A DNA stretch of 64,000 nt. Source: Scatomorpha sp964367935. GTDB taxonomy: Bacteria; Bacillota; Clostridia; Oscillospirales; Oscillospiraceae. The stretch's first letter is position 1; each line of letters begins with the position of its first letter. A program made the translations under genes and the position numbers. The notes under the pieces were generated by a model that was given only the letters and a program-made list of their open reading frames with translations, was not told the origin of the DNA and did not search any database. The stretch spans positions 62,001 through 126,000 of the forward strand of contig CAYIYZ010000003.1 in the NCBI GenBank assembly GCA_964367935.1, in the 5' to 3' direction. This document shows, piece by piece, positions 33,942 to 41,298 of this stretch.

Positions 33942-33971
33942 ATTATATAATGATAATACCGTATATGTCAA
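33942..33971 (-). promoter_or_regulatory. Promoter of the rpmH-jag operon
   Basis: Minus strand: perfect TTGACA, 18-nt spacer, perfect TATAAT, about 105 nt before rpmH. It is as strong as expected for a ribosomal gene. Confidence 0.9.
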
Positions 33972-33978
33972 TATTTTT

Positions 33979-34518
33979 TTAATTCCGACCGTCCACTAAT
34001 ATTTCAGGCCTGTCGAAATATATCATTTCCCTAAAAAACTTAGATTTAGGTATCACATTTAACATGAGTGTTCCCAATCCATAACACGCTATTGCTTGTC
34101 CCACTCCCACGCTTAATGCATTCATTAAAAACATAGCCATAAAACCCTCGCCCATGCCCATCGTACTATAGGCTATAACTGCTCCGATTACCACCGCATT
34201 TATTAGCACCGGTGGCAAAGGCGCCAAAGCCTTATGCCTCACTCGCGCTGTTAATAGCCCCGCCGTCAACGTCGCTAAACTTCCAAACACTATATCTATT
34301 ACTCCAAACGCGCTCATCAAATTAGATATGAAGCATCCTACAAACAATCCCCATGCCGTATATGGGAAGAAAAAAGGTAACACACACAGTGCCTCCGAAA
34401 ACCTGCACTGTATCGGCCCATATGCCAGACCAAATATACCCGAAAAGTAGCTCATTATTGTATACAACGCCGCTACCGTAGCATTTACCGCCAAGCGGCG
34501 TGCTGTGAGATTAGACAT
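33979..34518 (-). CDS. queT: QueT-like queuosine-precursor transporter
   Basis: A 179-residue membrane protein with five or six hydrophobic segments and the QueT pattern LYTIMSYFSGIFGLAYGPIQCRFSEALCVLPFFFPYTAWGLFVGCFISNL. As an ECF-type S component it would import queuine or preQ1/preQ0. Two adjacent ATGs (34521 and 34518) follow AAGGAG; the second has better spacing (6 nt). The queH stop overlaps the start. The ECF partner genes are not in the window. The family call is by motif recognition. Confidence 0.85.
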   Translation of the reverse strand: MSNLTARRLAVNATVAALYTIMSYFSGIFGLAYGPIQCRFSEALCVLPFFFPYTAWGLFVGCFISNLMSAFGVIDIVFGSLATLTAGLLTARVRHKALAPLPPVLINAVVIGAVIAYSTMGMGEGFMAMFLMNALSVGVGQAIACYGLGTLMLNVIPKSKFFREMIYFDRPEILVDGRN

Positions 34519-35099
34519 CATTCTCTCCTTGCTATTAAACTGAAAGGACATCCGCAGTAGTCCTGCCTGTAAAGACCATACTCACGCGCAAGCTCCACAC
34601 TGCGATTTTCCCCATCTCTTTTCTTAAAATCCGAGGGTAACCAACTTACAGACCGCTCCCTGCCGTAACGTTCACCCATCTCATTTATCTTCTGCGCATT
34701 CTTATGCCTCGACACTGTCAATGTTGTGCAATACAACCCTATGCCCAACTCTGTAGCTAACTGTGCCGTCTTCTCTAAACGCAATCCTATGCAACCGGAG
34801 CATCGCTCGCCGCCCTCTCTCTCCGTCTCATATCCCTTTGCAAGCTCATCATACACCTCAGGTTCATACTCGCCACATATCAACTCTATTCCCGGATAAT
34901 GCTCCAACAACTCATGCAATGCTTCAAGGCGTAGCAAATACTCCGACTCAGGCTGTATATTAGGATTATAATAGTACAGCGTTATATCAAAGTGCAAAGA
35001 CAAATAGCTCAGTACATAGGCAGCGCAAGGGCCGCAACACACATGTAACAACAAACGCGGACGACTTCCGTCTGCACGCTCTATATATTTGTCCGTCAT
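34518..35099 (-). CDS. queH: Epoxyqueuosine reductase QueH (DUF208)
   Basis: A 193-residue enzyme performing the last step of queuosine tRNA modification (epoxyqueuosine to queuosine), the non-cobalamin alternative to QueG. Cysteine motifs: C21-C22-G-P-C25, C100-S-G-C103 and a C-terminal YCGCPFS. These are the ligands reported for the iron-sulfur/metal centre of QueH. With queT directly behind it (ATGA-type overlap), the pair is a queuosine salvage and completion unit. Confidence 0.92.
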   Translation of the reverse strand: MTDKYIERADGSRPRLLLHVCCGPCAAYVLSYLSLHFDITLYYYNPNIQPESEYLLRLEALHELLEHYPGIELICGEYEPEVYDELAKGYETEREGGERCSGCIGLRLEKTAQLATELGIGLYCTTLTVSRHKNAQKINEMGERYGRERSVSWLPSDFKKRDGENRSVELAREYGLYRQDYCGCPFSLIARRE

Positions 35100-35134
35100 T
35101 TTACCGTAGTTTATCTGCTTTGCCCCCTTCAGAC

Positions 35135-35163
35135 TTGACGCATCGTGCGCTCTGTACTAAAAT
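35135..35163 (+). promoter_or_regulatory. Promoter of the dCMP deaminase gene
   Basis: TTGACG, 17-nt spacer, TAAAAT, 31 nt before the start. A second -10-like TATACT follows. Confidence 0.75.
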
Positions 35164-35193
35164 CAATGTTATACTATAGAAACGAGGTGCTAC

Positions 35194-35667
35194 ATGGATA
35201 AGAGAAGAACTAAGGATTTATATTACCTCGGCATCGCCGACTCCGTACTTGCACGTTCCACCTGCCTCAGACGTATGTACGGAGCTATCATTGTACACAA
35301 CGATGAAATCATATCAACCGGATATAACGGTGCACCGCGTGGTCGTGAAAACTGCTCCGCCTTGGAAAAATGCGTACGTGTCCAAAAAAATATCCCGTCC
35401 GGTGAACGCTACGAACTCTGCCGCAGTGTCCACGCAGAGGCTAACGCCATCATCTCAGCACCAAGGCGTGATATGATAGGTGCTACTCTCTACCTCGTCG
35501 GACGTGACGGTGTCACAGGCGAGTACCACCCCGACACCATGCCATGTTCCATGTGTAAAAGACTTATTATTAACTCGGGAATCACAACGGTAGTAGTACA
35601 AACGGGCACAGACTCACTCACTCACATAGAAGTGCGTGACTGGATTTTAAACGACGACTCACTGTAA
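35194..35667 (+). CDS. Deoxycytidylate deaminase (ComEB-like)
   Basis: A 157-residue zinc enzyme converting dCMP to dUMP, the precursor of dTMP. Zinc and catalytic motif H80-A-E82 (SVHAEANAIISA) and C118-S-M-C121 (PCSMCKRLI) are complete. The N-terminus YYLGIADSVLARSTCLRRMYGAIIVHNDEIISTGYNG is typical for the family. ACGAGG lies before the ATG. It is a single-gene unit; a family A repeat begins 3 nt after its stop. Confidence 0.95.
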   Translation: MDKRRTKDLYYLGIADSVLARSTCLRRMYGAIIVHNDEIISTGYNGAPRGRENCSALEKCVRVQKNIPSGERYELCRSVHAEANAIISAPRRDMIGATLYLVGRDGVTGEYHPDTMPCSMCKRLIINSGITTVVVQTGTDSLTHIEVRDWILNDDSL

Positions 35668-35669
35668 AT

Positions 35670-35827
35670 CTGGCGAAAAACGGGTTTTTCGCCAATTTAG
35701 AGTTCTCGGCTTTATAGCCTCGCAAAGTATCTTCGTCAGGTACACGCCCTTCCTCAGATGTAATTTAACATTTTTCAAAAATCAGACCAGGCAGAGGACG
35801 AGGATTTGGTGCCACGTCTCTTTTGAC
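35670..35827 (-). repeat. Interspersed repeat, family A, copy 1
   Basis: Non-coding. Read on the minus strand it starts GTCAAAAGAGACGTGGC and ends in the hairpin GGCGAAAAAC-CC-GTTTTTCGCC. It aligns at roughly 80% by eye with 57154-57347, apart from about 34 nt missing in this copy. Shared segments include CATCTGAGG, GGGCGTGTACC and GACGAAGATACTTTGCGAGG. It fills the whole gap between the convergent deaminase and DegV genes. Confidence 0.88.
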
Positions 35828-35834
35828 AAGCCCC

Positions 35835-36770
35835 TTACTTATTTGCGCTCGGCTTACGATCCTTACCCAAGAAGAACAGAGCAATAAGACCGGGTCCCGT
35901 ATGTGTGCCTATCGTGGGTCCTATTCGTGTATATATTACTTCCTTGAATCCGAACTCTTTTCTCATAAGCTCACCATAATGCTGTGCACGCTCAAGATTA
36001 TCCGCATGTGACACAATTAAGGTGTTCTTTTCAGGCTCGGTAGCTATGTCACGCACAGCAGCTCTCATAGCGCTCTCACACTTCGACTCACCACGCACCT
36101 TCTGCCACACTTCAAGTGCACCCGTATTCGTAAGGTGCATTATAGGTATTATGTTCAGAGCCGTACCAAACGCCGCCGACACTCGGCTTATGCGTCCGCC
36201 CTTATACAATGCTGTCAAATCACTTGTCGTGAACACCGCATTTACATTGTTAGCCATCTCTCGCACAAGCTTTGCACATTCACGAAGTTCCATACCAAAG
36301 TCACGTAGTTCCACCGCACGTAGTACCATTAGGCCTATGCCGGCCGAAGCACTCAAAGAGTCAATTATCTCATATTTCCATGCAGGGTAAGTCTCAGACA
36401 AAGACTCCGCAGCTGTCAGAGCATTTGCATATGTACCAGAAATTGCAGAGCCCAACGCTATATGCAGTACAGGCGTGCCATCCTTTGCATACGGTTCCCA
36501 GAACTCTAAAAATGCACCTATCCCCACTTGGCTTGTGCTTGCATCGCCGCCTGCACGTATAGCATCATAAAACGCAATGCAACTCTCTTCTGTCATCGCA
36601 TCCGTAAATGACGCACCGTTTAGTGTGCACACCATGTGATACGCCGCTACATCTTTACTATCGCATAACTCTGACGGTAAATCGCAACTTGAGTCGCAGG
36701 TTATCTTATAATATTCCTTTATCAACTTCAACACCTCATTATCATATTTCATTAAATCAATATACCACAT
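35835..36770 (-). CDS. DegV-family fatty-acid-binding protein
   Basis: A DegV-fold protein of about 311 residues. Such proteins (FakB type) bind fatty acids and present them to the kinase FakA. Features: YKITCDSSCDLP at the N-terminus, DASTSQVGIGAFLEFW (the TSQP-like segment), ALGSAISGTYANA, and IGPTIGTHTGPGLIALFFLG at the end. The start is uncertain: ATG at 36770 lies only 2 nt after GAGGAG, and ATG at 36752 has no close site; the domain begins just after either. No FakA-like gene is nearby. Confidence 0.9.
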   Translation of the reverse strand: MWYIDLMKYDNEVLKLIKEYYKITCDSSCDLPSELCDSKDVAAYHMVCTLNGASFTDAMTEESCIAFYDAIRAGGDASTSQVGIGAFLEFWEPYAKDGTPVLHIALGSAISGTYANALTAAESLSETYPAWKYEIIDSLSASAGIGLMVLRAVELRDFGMELRECAKLVREMANNVNAVFTTSDLTALYKGGRISRVSAAFGTALNIIPIMHLTNTGALEVWQKVRGESKCESAMRAAVRDIATEPEKNTLIVSHADNLERAQHYGELMRKEFGFKEVIYTRIGPTIGTHTGPGLIALFFLGKDRKPSANK

Positions 36771-36835
36771 TCTCCTCTTTTTTTCAACAGCTAACTCATT
36801 TTCTTTAATACTTAGTGTTTTTGCTTTATTTATTG

Positions 36836-36863
36836 TTGAAAATTTTTTCAAAACGTATATAAT
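36836..36863 (+). promoter_or_regulatory. Promoter of the transketolase genes
   Basis: TTGAAA, 16-nt spacer, TATAAT, 24 nt before the first transketolase start. Confidence 0.8.
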
Positions 36864-36886
36864 ATTCGGGTAAGGAGGCGCTACAA

Positions 36887-37723
36887 ATGGATTTTAGTAA
36901 TAAAAACACGCTTTCCGCACGCGCGCGGATTCTTGCCATGGACATGGTGTATAAGGCACAGTCAGGGCATATAGGAGGCTCTCTTTCCTCCATAGATATA
37001 TTGACCGAGCTTTATTTCGGTCAAATGAACGTAAACCCAGAGTCACCACAGGATCCCATGCGTGACCGCTTCGTCATGAGCAAGGGGCATTGCACACCCG
37101 CTCTCTACTCTATACTGGCTCTACGTGGATTCTACCCCGAGAGCGAGTTGAGTAACTTCCGCAGTATAGACGCACACATGTCGGGTCACCCTGATATGAC
37201 ACATGTTAAGGGTGTCGATATGTCCACGGGTTCACTCGGACAGGGTATCTCCGCTGCCGTCGGTATGGCACTTGCCGCTAAGCTCGATAAGGCACCTTAC
37301 CGTGTCTACGCTCTAATGGGCGACGGTGAGTGCCAAGAAGGTCAGGTTTGGGAGGCATTTGCCTCTGCCGCTAAGTACAAGCTGTCAAACCTCTGTGTTG
37401 TCATTGACGTCAACAGACTGCAAATAGACGGTAAAACAGAGGACGTCATGCCCATGGAGCCTCTTGATAAAAAATTAGAGGCTTTCGGCTTTTACGTACT
37501 GCGTGTAGATGGTCACAATTTCAGCGAACTTAATCAAGCATTTGAAAGAGCAAAGCTAGCACCACAACCTGTCGCCATACTTGCGTCCACAACGAAGGGT
37601 AAGGGCGTTACATTTATGGAGGACAGCTCTGCATGGCATGGCAAAGCTCCCAATGCGGAGCAATATGACGAAGCGATGACTGAGCTTCGTGCCACGCTTT
37701 CGAGTTTGGAGGGAAAAGCATGA
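36887..37723 (+). CDS. Transketolase, N-terminal subunit
   Basis: A 278-residue ThDP-binding half of a split transketolase in the non-oxidative pentose-phosphate pathway. Segments: AQSGHIGGSLSSIDILTELYF, MSKGHCTPALYSILALRGF, VDMSTGSLGQGISAAVGMALAAKL and the ThDP motif GDGECQEGQVWEAFASAAKYKLSNL. AAGGAGG lies 7 nt before the ATG. It overlaps the C-terminal subunit gene by 4 nt. Confidence 0.96.
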   Translation: MDFSNKNTLSARARILAMDMVYKAQSGHIGGSLSSIDILTELYFGQMNVNPESPQDPMRDRFVMSKGHCTPALYSILALRGFYPESELSNFRSIDAHMSGHPDMTHVKGVDMSTGSLGQGISAAVGMALAAKLDKAPYRVYALMGDGECQEGQVWEAFASAAKYKLSNLCVVIDVNRLQIDGKTEDVMPMEPLDKKLEAFGFYVLRVDGHNFSELNQAFERAKLAPQPVAILASTTKGKGVTFMEDSSAWHGKAPNAEQYDEAMTELRATLSSLEGKA

Positions 37724-38667
37724 GTGAAAAGATAGCAACAAGAACAGTCTACGGCAAGACTTTAGTCGAGCTCGCTGAACAGTACCCTGAGCTGGTAGCA
37801 CTCGACGCCGACCTCGCAGGGGCTACCATGTCTAAGTTTTTTGCAGAGGCCTACCCTGAGCGCTTCTTTAACATGGGTATAGCCGAGTGCAACATGATAG
37901 GCGTGGCGGCAGGTCTTGCGGCAAGTGGTAAGAAACCCTTCGCCAGCTCCTTTGCCATGTTTGTGGCAGGTAGGGCTTATGAGCAGATTAGAAACAGTGT
38001 GTGTTATCCACGCCTTAACGTGAAGTGCATAGGCTCACACGGCGGACTGTCCGTCGGTGAGGACGGCGCCACGCACCAGTGCATAGAGGACTTCGCTCTA
38101 ATGAGCGCCATACCCGGTATGCTCGTATTAAATCCCTGCGACGGCAATGAGATGCGCCACGCTGTCAAGGCTCTCTTAGATTACGATGGCCCTGCATACA
38201 TGCGCCTCGGACGCATGGCTGTAGAAACCGTGACAGACAGTGTCAAAGACTATAAGTTCGAATTAGGCAAGGCTGTAACCTTGCGTGAGGGCAGTGATAT
38301 CAGCATAGTTGCAACAGGCCTCAACGTTCAACTCTCTATGAAAGCTGCAGAAATTTTGCAGGCGGAGGGCATAAGTGCTCGTGTCATAAACATGCACACA
38401 ATTAAGCCCATAGACGGTGAAATATTGCTCAAGGCAGCTCGTGAGACTCGTGCCATAGTCACGAGTGAAGAGCACAATATCACAGGTGGTCTCGGCTCAG
38501 CCGTCTGCTCATTTCTCTCTGAGCACCACCCCTGCACCGTACTGCGTCACGGCGTCGAAGACATCTTCGGTCGTTCAGGTAAGGCAGAGGCTGTGCTCTC
38601 CGCCTACGGCATAACAGCAGAGGGTATAGCGAACAAGGCAAGAGTGGCTTTAAAGCTCGCTAAATAG
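37720..38667 (+). CDS. Transketolase, C-terminal subunit
   Basis: A 315-residue pyrimidine-binding plus C-terminal half: VALDADLAGATMSKFFAEAYPERFFNMGIAECNMIGVAAGLAASGKKPFASSFAMFV, IGSHGGLSVGEDGATHQCIEDFALM, then the transketolase-C domain (SIVATGLNVQLSMKAAEILQAEGISARVINMHTIKPID). It works only with the N-terminal subunit just upstream (ATGA overlap). A family B repeat follows instead of a simple terminator. Confidence 0.96.
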   Translation: MSEKIATRTVYGKTLVELAEQYPELVALDADLAGATMSKFFAEAYPERFFNMGIAECNMIGVAAGLAASGKKPFASSFAMFVAGRAYEQIRNSVCYPRLNVKCIGSHGGLSVGEDGATHQCIEDFALMSAIPGMLVLNPCDGNEMRHAVKALLDYDGPAYMRLGRMAVETVTDSVKDYKFELGKAVTLREGSDISIVATGLNVQLSMKAAEILQAEGISARVINMHTIKPIDGEILLKAARETRAIVTSEEHNITGGLGSAVCSFLSEHHPCTVLRHGVEDIFGRSGKAEAVLSAYGITAEGIANKARVALKLAK

Positions 38668-38680
38668 TTTTTGTTTGTCG

Positions 38681-39076
38681 GTAGAGAACGGTCTTGACCG
38701 TTCCGAAGCTTTCCAATTATAGGTGAGGGTTTCCATGCCCTCCCGAAATTTTTCTACGAAAAATTTTATTTTTTATTCTTTTAGTCGGGGCTGTGCCCCG
38801 AACCCCCTTGGGGAGTTTCGCCGTCTGCGGACGGCGAGTGCCCTCGCCCTGCGAGGACACCTTGCAATTGCTACGCAATTGTGCTTTTCTTAGCTTCTTA
38901 GTCGGGGCTGTGCCCCGAACCCCGTTTTTTATTTTGTTTTTGTTTAGTCGGGGCTGTGCCCCGAACCCCCTTGGAGATTTCGCTTTTTGCAAAAAGCGAC
39001 TCGGGGCCTTGCCCCGAGACCCCACAACTTTTTGAAAAAAGTTGATTAAAACTTTTAGAGTGGCTTCGCCCCGAAG
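38681..39076 (-). repeat. Interspersed hairpin repeat, family B, long copy
   Basis: Fills the 425-nt gap between the transketolase and glycerol-1-phosphate dehydrogenase genes; no gene is seen. On the minus strand it begins GGGGCGAAGCC and ends GAACGGTCAAGACCGTTC, as does 30521-30713. Internally the palindromic module AGTCGGGGCTGTGCCCCGAA occurs three times (about 38783, 38900 and 38946). A second hairpin pair (ACGCAATTG-type and GGGCGAGGGC/GCCGTC) lies between them. It ends 6 nt before the ribosome-binding site of the next gene. Confidence 0.85.
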
Positions 39077-39092
39077 TCGGAAAGAGGACGAA

Positions 39093-40340
39093 ATGATTTT
39101 AAATTGCAGTGAATACTCAGGTTATTGTACCGAATGCGGTCACGTCCACAATGTGGACACCAAGCTCGTCGTAGTCGACCACGGCTGCGTCAACTTACTC
39201 GACATGTATCTCGAGGGTGCCGGCCTTCGCGGTCGTCGTGCTGTCATTTATGACAGCAACACAAAAAAACTCCCCGGCGTCCAAAACATCAAGGCCGATA
39301 TTGAGATTGTTTTAGAGGCTGAGGGCCTACACTCGGAGCTTAAGCTACTGGAGGAAACTGTCGTTAAAATGCAGAGCCCCGACTGCATAGTAGCCGTCGG
39401 CGGCGGTACTATAATGGATTTCGCACGCTATGCCGCACATAAACTTGAAGTTCCCTTTGTCGCTGTTCCTACCCTGCTCTCGGCGGACGGGTACACTGCA
39501 CAAATCTGCTCTGTCATGGTTGATGGTCAGAAAAAGTCGATACCCATGGTGGCACCGGTCATGGTGCTCGCTGATATCGATATAATAAAAGGTGCACCAA
39601 GAGCAACCTTACTTAGTGGTATTGCTGATATTATTTCAAAATATGTCTCACTCGCTGACTGGCAAGTCGCCGCCATCTTAAGTGATGAAATTTATTGCGA
39701 GCGCATAGCCGCCATCACATACAGAGCACTACAGCTCATGATGCAGGCGTCCATGAAAATGGCGTCCGGCGAGGAGCCCGATTACACCAACATGACAATG
39801 TCACTCATGATTTCCGGTCTCACAATGCAGATGCACGGCAGTTCACGTCCGGCTTCAGGCGCCGAGCACCTTGTTGCGCACATGGTCGAGATGCACCCCG
39901 TAGGCTTCGAAAACGCTGAGGGCCTACATGGTGAATGTGTAGGTGTGGGCACGCTCTTAATCTCGGAGTACTACCACAAAATGCTCAGTGTTACCCCTAC
40001 CGCAAAGCCTTACGAACCGCTTGACGAAGCTTGGATCCGTGAAAAATTCGGCGCACTTGCCGATGGCATTTTGGCAGAGCACGAAAAGGACGTCGTGGCA
40101 AGCGTGCGCCCTGAGGTTGTCGTATTTAACTGGGAGGAAATTTCACATATAATCAAGACCATACCCACACCAGAAATGTTCACAGAGCTTTTCTCCGCCT
40201 TGGGCATGAAGCATAAGCTCTCCGACATTGGTGTTGACGACGCACTCAGAGCTGACACCTTCAAGATGGCGCCTTACGTGCGTAACAGGCTGACCCTCGC
40301 CAAACTCGCAAAGGTACTGGACTTCGGAGGTGCAGTATGA
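39093..40340 (+). CDS. sn-Glycerol-1-phosphate dehydrogenase (AraM/EgsA-like)
   Basis: A 415-residue NAD(P)H-dependent enzyme of the iron-containing alcohol dehydrogenase superfamily, reducing dihydroxyacetone phosphate to glycerol-1-phosphate. Motifs: VAVGGGTIMDFARYAAH (NAD-binding GGG), VPTLLSADGYTA, LLSGIADIISKYVSLADW (metal Asp), GAEHLVAHMVE and LHGECVGVG (metal His residues). The first 20 residues carry CTECGHVHN, an extra Cys pair. The ATG at 39093 has AGAGG 6 nt upstream; the frame upstream lies inside the repeat. It overlaps the LOG gene by 4 nt. Confidence 0.92.
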   Translation: MILNCSEYSGYCTECGHVHNVDTKLVVVDHGCVNLLDMYLEGAGLRGRRAVIYDSNTKKLPGVQNIKADIEIVLEAEGLHSELKLLEETVVKMQSPDCIVAVGGGTIMDFARYAAHKLEVPFVAVPTLLSADGYTAQICSVMVDGQKKSIPMVAPVMVLADIDIIKGAPRATLLSGIADIISKYVSLADWQVAAILSDEIYCERIAAITYRALQLMMQASMKMASGEEPDYTNMTMSLMISGLTMQMHGSSRPASGAEHLVAHMVEMHPVGFENAEGLHGECVGVGTLLISEYYHKMLSVTPTAKPYEPLDEAWIREKFGALADGILAEHEKDVVASVRPEVVVFNWEEISHIIKTIPTPEMFTELFSALGMKHKLSDIGVDDALRADTFKMAPYVRNRLTLAKLAKVLDFGGAV

Positions 40341-40915
40341 AGGTAGCGGTCTACGGTGCATCGAGCAGTTCACTCGCTCAGGTCTATTACGATGAGGCAT
40401 ATAAGCTCGGTGCAGAGCTCGCAAAAAGAGGGCACACCATGGTCTTTGGCGGCGGTACAAGCGGCCTTATGGGCGCTGCGGCAAGAGGCGTCCACTCTGT
40501 TGGTGGTAGCATGATAGGCGTTGCGCCGCATTTTTTCAACGAGCCAGGCATCCTCTACGACGGCTGTACCGAGATGCTATTTACTGAAACCATGGGTGAA
40601 CGTAAAAAACTCATGGAAGACATGTCCGATGCTTTCATCACCCTGCCCGGCGGCATAGGTACTTTCGAGGAGTTCTTTGAGGCACTGACGCTAAAGCAAC
40701 TCGGACGGCACGCTAAGTGCATGATGATATATAACATCAACAACTATTATGATGAGCTTGACGCTATGATGCGCCGTGCCGTCAGTGAGGAATTTTTATC
40801 ACAAGAAGGCTACGAGCTGTACCGCAGTTTTAGTGACATTACCGCACTTTTTGACTATTTGGATTCGTACAAGCCAGAGTTAAAGGATCTTTGGAAGGAT
40901 AAAATCTTTAGATAA
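40337..40915 (+). CDS. LOG-family (TIGR00730) phosphoribohydrolase
   Basis: A 192-residue Rossmann-like protein: VFGGGTSGLMGAAARGVHSVGGSMIGVAPHF and the family signature LPGGIGTFEEFFEALTLKQLG (PGGxGTxxE). Members hydrolyse cytokinin-type or other nucleotide 5'-monophosphates. Formerly often annotated as lysine decarboxylase, which is not supported. It overlaps the upstream dehydrogenase by ATGA, so they are co-translated. Confidence 0.93.
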   Translation: MKVAVYGASSSSLAQVYYDEAYKLGAELAKRGHTMVFGGGTSGLMGAAARGVHSVGGSMIGVAPHFFNEPGILYDGCTEMLFTETMGERKKLMEDMSDAFITLPGGIGTFEEFFEALTLKQLGRHAKCMMIYNINNYYDELDAMMRRAVSEEFLSQEGYELYRSFSDITALFDYLDSYKPELKDLWKDKIFR

Positions 40916-40933
40916 CAATTGTGTGTTATGCAC

Positions 40934-40973
40934 AAAAACAGAGGGTCGCAATGTAGCGATTCTCTGTTTTTTT
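40934..40973 (+). terminator. Rho-independent terminator
   Basis: Stem AAAACAGAG / CTCTGTTTT, extended inward by TCGC/GCGA across a small mismatch, is followed by a T-run. Confidence 0.85.
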
Positions 40974-41163
40974 CTGTTTCTCCCTACTTTGATTTTGATT
41001 AATTTCTTTTTTCACAAACACAAAAAATGCCATATCATAGCGCTTGTCCTTTGATAAACATTGGTTAATTGTATTTATCCCTAAATTTCATACTAATAAT
41101 TTGTATTTATTCAACGAAATACCGTGCTAACATGTAAAATTCAGGAGGTGTTGTAAGCTTTTT

Positions 41164-41193
41164 TTGACAATTATTTAAGTGCTGTGATACAAT
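41164..41193 (+). promoter_or_regulatory. Promoter of the lactate permease gene; 5' leader of about 100 nt
   Basis: TTGACA, 18-nt spacer, TACAAT. The 190 nt upstream (40974-41163) are AT-rich and show no gene or repeat. The leader (41200-41298) is GC-richer with a possible weak hairpin (GGAGCTTGGGGGGCTCTT); I recognise no riboswitch in it. Confidence 0.78.
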
Positions 41194-41298
41194 CTCGCTA
41201 ATTTAATTCGTCCGTTTAGCGGAGTAAACTAATCGGTCTGCAATCTAAGGAGCTTGGGGGGCTCTTGAGATAGAAAATGAATTTAGGAGGAGAAGTAA

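Noticed and set aside
33837..33978. oriC next to rpmH
   Set aside because: No cluster of DnaA boxes (TTATCCACA) or AT-rich unwinding element; the gap is just a strong promoter and a short leader.
35100..35193. preQ1 riboswitch upstream of queH
   Set aside because: I looked for the preQ1-I/II core in the minus-strand leader and see no matching conserved sequence; the space is mostly the divergent dCMP deaminase promoter.
38717..39025. 102-residue minus-strand reading frame in the family B region
   Set aside because: It is built from the repeat's own hairpin sequences, has no ribosome-binding site, and its composition (K/R/P-rich) follows the repeated DNA.
41194..41298. Riboswitch in the lactate permease leader
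   Set aside because: The leader is long enough, but I recognise no conserved aptamer core; only a weak hairpin is seen.
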